Positions 58,616-64,000 of a DNA stretch of 64,000 nucleotides are shown piece after piece. The notes under the pieces are model-generated. The model was not told where the DNA came from. It was given only the letters and a program-made list of their open reading frames with translations, and searched no databases. The position numbers were made by a program, and so were the translations under genes. Each line of letters opens with the position of its first letter. The stretch's first letter is position 1. The stretch comes from Alphaproteobacteria bacterium (lineage in GTDB: Bacteria; Pseudomonadota; Alphaproteobacteria; WRAU01; Hepatincolaceae): assembly GCA_031256515.1 (NCBI GenBank), contig JAIRQL010000100.1, forward strand, positions 83,113 through 147,112, in the 5' to 3' direction.

Positions 58616-59680
58616 ATGAAAGTAAGCATAATTAATCGTATTTTTATTGTATTATTATTGGTAGTTTTATATTCTTCTAATACTTTTGCAAAAAATATTG
58701 TAATTGTGGCAACAGGTGGTACGATTGCAGGGTCAGCTCAACAATCTACAGATACAACGGGATACACAGCAGCAACCTTGGGGGTGCAGGCTTTAATTAA
58801 TGCTGTTCCTGAAATTAAAAAAGTTGCTAATGTAACTGGCGAACAAGTTTTACAAATTGGCTCTCAAGATATGGATAATGAGGCTTGGTTAAAATTAGCT
58901 AAAAAAATAGATGAATTAGCAAGTTCTTCTAGTGTAGATGGTATTGTAATTACTCATGGTACAGATACTATTGAAGAAACTGCCTACTTTTTAAACTTAG
59001 TAGTTAATACTAAAAAACCGATAGTTTTAGTTGGAGCAATGAGACCAGCTACTGCTCTTAGTGCTGATGGTCCATTAAATTTACTTAATGCAGTCATTGT
59101 AGCGAACTCTAAAGAAGCACAAGGCAAAGGTGTTTTAGTTGTTATAAATGATACTATTTTTGGAGCAAGAGATATTGCTAAAACTAATACTTTTTTAGTA
59201 AATGCTTTTGATGCCCCAAATAGTGGAGCCATGGGCTATATCCAATCTAGCAAAGTGTTTTTATATAATAATTCTTCAGCATTAAATACATCTGCTAGTG
59301 AATTTAATATTAAAAACATTTCAGCTCTACCAAGAGTAGATATATTATACGGTTATGCTAATGCTGGCGGTGAATATGTTGACTATGCGGTGAATACTTT
59401 AAAAGTTAAAGGAATTGTGTATGCGGGTGTGGGCGATGGTAATTTTTATAAAGATGTATTTCCTGCCGTACAAAATGCAGTTAAAAATAAAGTTGCAGTT
59501 GTAAGAAGCAGTAGGGTAGGAAGTGGTATCGTTGCTAGAAATGGTGAAGTTAATGATGATGAAAATGGCTTTGTTGCTGCTAATAATCTAAATCCACAAA
59601 AAGCTAGAGTTCTTTTAATTTTAGCTTTAACTAAAAATAATGATCCTAAATATATTCAATCTGTTTTTAATAAATACTAA
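58616..59680 (+). CDS. ansB: Type II (periplasmic) L-asparaginase
   Basis: Signal peptide to SNTFAK; ATGGTIAGSA; VITHGTDTIEETAYFL. Confidence 0.93.
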   Translation: MKVSIINRIFIVLLLVVLYSSNTFAKNIVIVATGGTIAGSAQQSTDTTGYTAATLGVQALINAVPEIKKVANVTGEQVLQIGSQDMDNEAWLKLAKKIDELASSSSVDGIVITHGTDTIEETAYFLNLVVNTKKPIVLVGAMRPATALSADGPLNLLNAVIVANSKEAQGKGVLVVINDTIFGARDIAKTNTFLVNAFDAPNSGAMGYIQSSKVFLYNNSSALNTSASEFNIKNISALPRVDILYGYANAGGEYVDYAVNTLKVKGIVYAGVGDGNFYKDVFPAVQNAVKNKVAVVRSSRVGSGIVARNGEVNDDENGFVAANNLNPQKARVLLILALTKNNDPKYIQSVFNKY

Positions 59681-59697
59681 TATCCTCTAAATTATTG

Positions 59698-59729
59698 CAT
59701 ACAAAATAAGAAACACCTTATTTTGTATG
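59698..59729. terminator. Bidirectional terminator between convergent ansB and nrdI
   Basis: CATACAAAATAAG-AAACAC-CTTATTTTGTATG perfect 13-bp stem. Confidence 0.85.
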
Positions 59730-59975
59730 TGATAATTTTTTCTTATTAGCTATTTGATTTAATAATGTTTTATTTTCAGAGGATTGTTTGTTTTCCAGAA
59801 AATCAGTATTAATTTTGAAGATGCTATAAAAGGTTCTTGAAATTTTCTTGATAGTCAAAAGCTAGCAGAATCTTCTAAAATTATATCTATTTCTTGAGTG
59901 TTAATATTATCTTATTAAAGTAGAATATATAAAAACAGATTTAATATAATCATAATAATCATATGATTGATTATA

Positions 59976-60332
59976 TTAAAAATTACTCATAATATTCAAG
60001 AACTTTTCTATATCGTGTTTATTGCCAGCCATTTCAAAGGTTAGAAGAATGGGAGTTTTGTAGGTTTTTTGGATAATATTAGTAGCATTACAAAAAGAGC
60101 CACCCCAGTTTTTATTACCACTGCCAATTACTCCAATCATGTTTTTATGATTATTTTTAAGAAAAGTGGCAACCTCAAGTGGAAGCTCACCAATACCAGT
60201 AGTATAAGTAATAAGCACAAAATTTTCACTTATAACCTCACTACCAGTTTCTATTTTAAAAATGTTAGAAACATTAGATTTTTTTAAGAACTTTATAATG
60301 TTTCCGGTTTTAGAGGCATAAACTATAAGCAT
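59976..60332 (-). CDS. nrdI: Class Ib RNR flavodoxin NrdI
   Basis: IVYASKTGNIIKFLKK, LITYTTGIGELP, GSGNKNWGGSFCNA; next to nrdF/nrdE. Confidence 0.9.
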   Translation of the reverse strand: MLIVYASKTGNIIKFLKKSNVSNIFKIETGSEVISENFVLITYTTGIGELPLEVATFLKNNHKNMIGVIGSGNKNWGGSFCNATNIIQKTYKTPILLTFEMAGNKHDIEKFLNIMSNF

Positions 60333-60343
60333 TGGTGGTTGCC

Positions 60344-61339
60344 TTAGAAATTAAAATCATCATCCGATAATTTATCAACATTAGTAGTTTTAATATAACC
60401 ATTGCCTTTGGTAGAAAAGAAATCATGATTTTTAGTTTTAGTATCAAGACCTCTTAAAACCGAAGCATTAACATCATTAGCATCAATGTTAAAATGAGGC
60501 TCTAATCCTAAATTCATTAAGGCTTTATCGGCATTATACTCTATAAAGGTTTTCACTTGATCGGCAAGGTTAATCTCTGTATAGATTTCCTTAGCATAAA
60601 GAAGCTCAATATCATAAAGATTTTTAAGCAAAAGAGCAGTTTCTTGGTGAGCTTGTTCTTGTTCTTCAGGAGTTAGCTTTATGAATAATTCTTGGGCAAG
60701 GATTCCCACATAAACACCATGAATAGATTCATCTCTAATAATTAAATTAATAATTTCACCAGAGGCTACTAGCTTACCTTGTCCTGCTAAATAAAGAGGA
60801 TAGAAAAATCCTGAGTAGAAAAGGAAACTTTCTAAAAAAACCGAGGCAACCATCGCCATGTATAGGCTTTTATTGTCTTGGATATTATTATAAAATAAAG
60901 AAATTGTGCTTAATTTTCTTTGTAAAAGGTCATGATTTTTAACCCAAGTGAAAATTTCGTCAATTTCTTTACTATTACAAAGTGTAGAAAAAATAGAACT
61001 ATAGCTTTTAGCATGCATATGTTCCATTGTTCCCATAAAACTTAAAATTGCTTTAGAATGGAGATTATCAACTGCTAAAGCGATTTGAGGCATACCAATT
61101 GTACCTTGTTCGGTATCTAGTAAAGTAAGCCCTGCTAATACTTTGATATAAGAATCTTGTTCTTTAGCAGATAAAGTTCCCCAAGTTAGTTTATCGTCAG
61201 ACAAAGGAATTTCTTCATCTATCCAAAATTGGCGAATATTTTGATTCCAAAAAAGAGTGGTAAAATTATCTTTAATATTATTCCAATTTACGGCATCTTT
61301 ATTGAGGTTATTTTTCCTTAAATTGAACACGACAAACAT
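60344..61339 (-). CDS. nrdF: Class Ib ribonucleotide reductase beta subunit
   Basis: VNWNNIKDNFTTLFWNQNIRQFWIDEEIPLSDD, RDESIHGVYVGIL. Confidence 0.95.
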   Translation of the reverse strand: MFVVFNLRKNNLNKDAVNWNNIKDNFTTLFWNQNIRQFWIDEEIPLSDDKLTWGTLSAKEQDSYIKVLAGLTLLDTEQGTIGMPQIALAVDNLHSKAILSFMGTMEHMHAKSYSSIFSTLCNSKEIDEIFTWVKNHDLLQRKLSTISLFYNNIQDNKSLYMAMVASVFLESFLFYSGFFYPLYLAGQGKLVASGEIINLIIRDESIHGVYVGILAQELFIKLTPEEQEQAHQETALLLKNLYDIELLYAKEIYTEINLADQVKTFIEYNADKALMNLGLEPHFNIDANDVNASVLRGLDTKTKNHDFFSTKGNGYIKTTNVDKLSDDDFNF

Positions 61340-63411
61340 TCCTCAATGGTTAAATTTTTGGTTCTTGTATAATAAAGGCTTTTTAGCCCTACCTTATGAG
61401 CATAAATATATAGCTTTGCTAAATCTCTAGTTGAATTTTGATTAGTTATATAAAGGATAGTACTAATACCTTGATCCACATGCTCTTGAATAGTAGCAAT
61501 AAGATCTATAACTTTAAAATTATCCATATTATAAGCCGATTTATATAAAAAGAAATTACTTTTATCTAAAAAAGGCATTGGATAATAAGTAGTAGAATTG
61601 GCATAAGTTCTAGTTTCAATGGCATCAACAATTGGTAATACCGAAGGTGTAGAATTTTGCAAGTAAGAAATACTTTGAGTTGGAGCAATAGCTAAGCGAT
61701 AAGCATTATACATACCGTACTTTTTAACATCTTCTTTTAATTGTTGCCAATCATTAGCATTAGGAATATGGATACCATCAAACAAAGGTTTTACCTTATC
61801 AGTTTTTGGTGAATAATCGTTATTTAAGTATTTTTCAAAATAAGTACCTTTGGCATACTCAGATTTTTCAAAATTCTTAAAAGTTTCACCTCTACTTTTA
61901 GCAATTTCCATACTAGCTTGAATAGAATAAAAATTAACGATCATAAAAAAAGTATTAGCGAAATCTTTAGCCTCGTTACTTTCGTAAGGGATAAGATTTT
62001 TAGTTAAATAACCATGCAAATTCATTGCCCCAAGTCCGATAGAATGATAGTTATTACTAGAAACCTCAATACTTGGAGCATTTTTTACTTGCGATAAATT
62101 ACTCACCATACTTAAACTTTCGGTAGCGATTTTTACAGCCAAGTCAATATCTTTATTTTCCATAACATTAACAATGTTTAAAGAACCTAAAACACAAGAA
62201 ACATCTTCACCGATTTTATCCATTTCATGGTAATCATTAATTTCTGAGGCAGATTGCAACTGAAAAATTTCGGTACAAAGGTTAGACATTTTAATTTTGC
62301 CAAGATCTTTAAGAGCATGAGCTTTGTTAGCAGTATCTGTATAAACTAAATAAGGATAGCCAGATTCAAATTGAGTTTTGGCAATAGTGCTTAATAATTC
62401 ACGGGCATCAAGTTTTTTCTTGCGAACATCGTTATGAGCTACTAATTTATCGTACATTTCACTCATGTCCATATCATCTAAATGCTGACCGAAAGCCTTA
62501 TAAACTGTTAGGGGATAAAAAACATAAAAATCGGTATTATCACGAGCAATCTCAAAAAATTTACTAGGTACGGTGATTCCAAGAGAAAGCGACTGAATAC
62601 GGCTTTTTTCATCGGCATTAATTTTTTTAGTATCAAGAAAGTCTTCTATATCCGCATGGAAAATATTTAAATAACCAGCTCCAGCACCTTTTCTTTGCCC
62701 CATTTGGTCGGCATAGTTAAAGCTATCTTCTAAAAGTTTTAATACTGGTAAAACACCTTTAGAAACATTTTGAACCTCTTTAATACTTTCACCTCTAGCT
62801 CTAAGTTTAGAAAGATTTAAAGCTACTCCGCCACCAATTTTAGATAAATACATAGCGGTAGACATATTAAAGGTAATACTATTTAAAGAATCGTCCATTT
62901 CTAATAAAAAGCAAGAAACTAACTCACCTCTTCTTTTTTTACCAGAGTTTAAAAAAGTTGGGGTAGCTGGCTGATAGTATTGTTTAATTAAAATTTTACA
63001 TAAATTATATAAAAACTCTTCATTGCCATTAGCTAAATGTAAAGCTACAGCGAGTAGTCTATCCTCATAGGTTTCTAAATAGGTATTTTTATCGTCAGTT
63101 TTTAAAGAGTAATCACGATAAAATTTTGAAGCACTCATAAAAGAAGCAAATTGAAAATCTTCTTGTTTTAAAATATCATAGGCTTTTTGGATTTGCTTGG
63201 CAGTATATAGTTTATAGAAATCCTCATAAAAGTTATTATCAATAAGATATTGAATTTTATCATTAATGCTATTAAATTTTAAGGTTTTAGAATTTACTTC
63301 GGCTAAGTAATCAGCAAGGGCTTCTTTATCTTTATTTAGTTGAAAAAAGCCATCTTTTTCAGTGATAATCTGAGAATTCAAATTAAGATAACTAGCCATA
63401 TTATAATACAT
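61318..63411 (-). CDS. nrdE: Class Ib ribonucleotide reductase alpha subunit
   Basis: QPATPTFLNSGKKRRGELVSCFLLEMDDSLNSI, IALTPTQSISYLQNSTPS-type motif, C-terminal ECLSCSI. Confidence 0.96.
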   Translation of the reverse strand: MYYNMASYLNLNSQIITEKDGFFQLNKDKEALADYLAEVNSKTLKFNSINDKIQYLIDNNFYEDFYKLYTAKQIQKAYDILKQEDFQFASFMSASKFYRDYSLKTDDKNTYLETYEDRLLAVALHLANGNEEFLYNLCKILIKQYYQPATPTFLNSGKKRRGELVSCFLLEMDDSLNSITFNMSTAMYLSKIGGGVALNLSKLRARGESIKEVQNVSKGVLPVLKLLEDSFNYADQMGQRKGAGAGYLNIFHADIEDFLDTKKINADEKSRIQSLSLGITVPSKFFEIARDNTDFYVFYPLTVYKAFGQHLDDMDMSEMYDKLVAHNDVRKKKLDARELLSTIAKTQFESGYPYLVYTDTANKAHALKDLGKIKMSNLCTEIFQLQSASEINDYHEMDKIGEDVSCVLGSLNIVNVMENKDIDLAVKIATESLSMVSNLSQVKNAPSIEVSSNNYHSIGLGAMNLHGYLTKNLIPYESNEAKDFANTFFMIVNFYSIQASMEIAKSRGETFKNFEKSEYAKGTYFEKYLNNDYSPKTDKVKPLFDGIHIPNANDWQQLKEDVKKYGMYNAYRLAIAPTQSISYLQNSTPSVLPIVDAIETRTYANSTTYYPMPFLDKSNFFLYKSAYNMDNFKVIDLIATIQEHVDQGISTILYITNQNSTRDLAKLYIYAHKVGLKSLYYTRTKNLTIEECLSCSI

Positions 63412-63669
63412 CCAATAATGTTTTTTTTATCTAGAGACAACAAACTAACCTAATAAATAATATCTACTAAGTTCTTGTTTAAAGAAAATAAAAGTTAATT
63501 TTTTCTTAACTAAATTTTAAATATCAATATGAAATTTGTCAACGAATTTTTATAAATTTTTACAACTCAAGGCAAGGACTTACCTAGCCTCAAGTCTGTT
63601 CTTAAATGTTCTATATGTGGCTATTTTTTATGTGATTTTACAATATACTAAGTATACTTAATGTTTGTT

Positions 63670-64000
63670 TTATAGTGTTTCTAACATATTTTTAATAGGA
63701 GCAAAAGTTTTGCGATGAAATGGAGTAATTCCATATTTATTTATAGCTTCTAAATGCTGTTTTGTACCATATCCAGCATTTTTCTCCCAAAAATAGTAAG
63801 GAAATTCTTCGGCAAGTTGTTTCATTAGGTTGTCTCTATATACTTTAGCAATTATAGAGGCAGCTGCTATTGATAGGCTTTTATTATCACCATCTATAAC
63901 AGCAAAAGAAGGAATGTTGGCATTAAAACTTTTATTGCCATCTATAATTAAAAACTTAGGGTTGATTTCACTTAAAAGTTGAGTACAAGCATTATTCATA
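63670..64000 (-). CDS. rnhB: Ribonuclease HII (partial; N-terminus beyond window)
   Basis: LIIDGNKSF, VIDGDNKSLSIAAASIIAKVYRDNLM, GYGTKQHLEAINKYGITPFHRKTFAPI. Confidence 0.93.
   Translation of the reverse strand, partial: MNNACTQLLSEINPKFLIIDGNKSFNANIPSFAVIDGDNKSLSIAAASIIAKVYRDNLMKQLAEEFPYYFWEKNAGYGTKQHLEAINKYGITPFHRKTFAPIKNMLETL

Noticed and set aside
59718-59911. UGA read as Trp (genetic code reassignment) to rescue the eroded ORF
   Set aside because: UGA is used as a normal stop elsewhere (for example yraN ends in TGA at 16346), so reassignment is unlikely.
63555-63600. GC-richer hairpin (AGGCAAGG-ACTTA-CCTAGCCT) between rnhB and nrdE as a member of the palindromic family
   Set aside because: Has a 5-nt loop but lacks the nested long outer/inner arms and the shared 3' motif; more likely an rnhB terminator or nrd leader hairpin.
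1-64000. CRISPR arrays, rRNA genes, IS elements, prophage genes
   Set aside because: No regularly spaced direct repeats, no rRNA-like GC-rich blocks, no transposase, integrase or structural phage proteins among the ORFs.

Overview
AT-rich bacterial chromosome segment with dense, mostly housekeeping genes. Gene content (rph-rdgB-hemW, lppC/lpoA-rsmI-yraN-gshB, ffs-dnaX, class Ib plus class III ribonucleotide reductases, chitin/GlcNAc catabolism) suggests a host- or gut-associated alphaproteobacterium, possibly Holosporales/Rickettsiales and 'Candidatus Hepatincola'-like. That placement is inference from gene content only. No phage, IS element, CRISPR array, rRNA or convincing tRNA was seen. 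Metabolic modules: (i) two tandem GH18 chitinases, plus an EIIA-HPr-EI triple-fusion PTS protein with nagE-nagB-nagA and an OMP-like gene; (ii) aspA, two Dcu-type C4-dicarboxylate carriers, sdhCDAB and a signal-peptide-bearing asparaginase, which together look like an Asn->Asp->fumarate->succinate module; (iii) a compact yejABEF-like peptide importer. Most interesting signals: a dispersed family of about 80-108 bp intergenic elements with a nested three-tier hairpin (outer arm, inner arm, 5-bp apical stem with 5-nt loop), where arm sequences differ between copies but stay complementary; an A10 tract in dnaX exactly where loss or gain of one A gives an immediate stop (gamma/tau-like slippage); a similar A9 tract in the HPr/EI linker of the PTS fusion; a membrane protein with a roughly 270-aa disordered Arg/Ser/Asn/Gly/His-rich tail; a class-II-spaced FNR-like box before aspA; a leader before rpmI-rplT containing a terminator-like hairpin; and a divergent but covarying SRP RNA. 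All calls come from reading the sequence; no searches were run.
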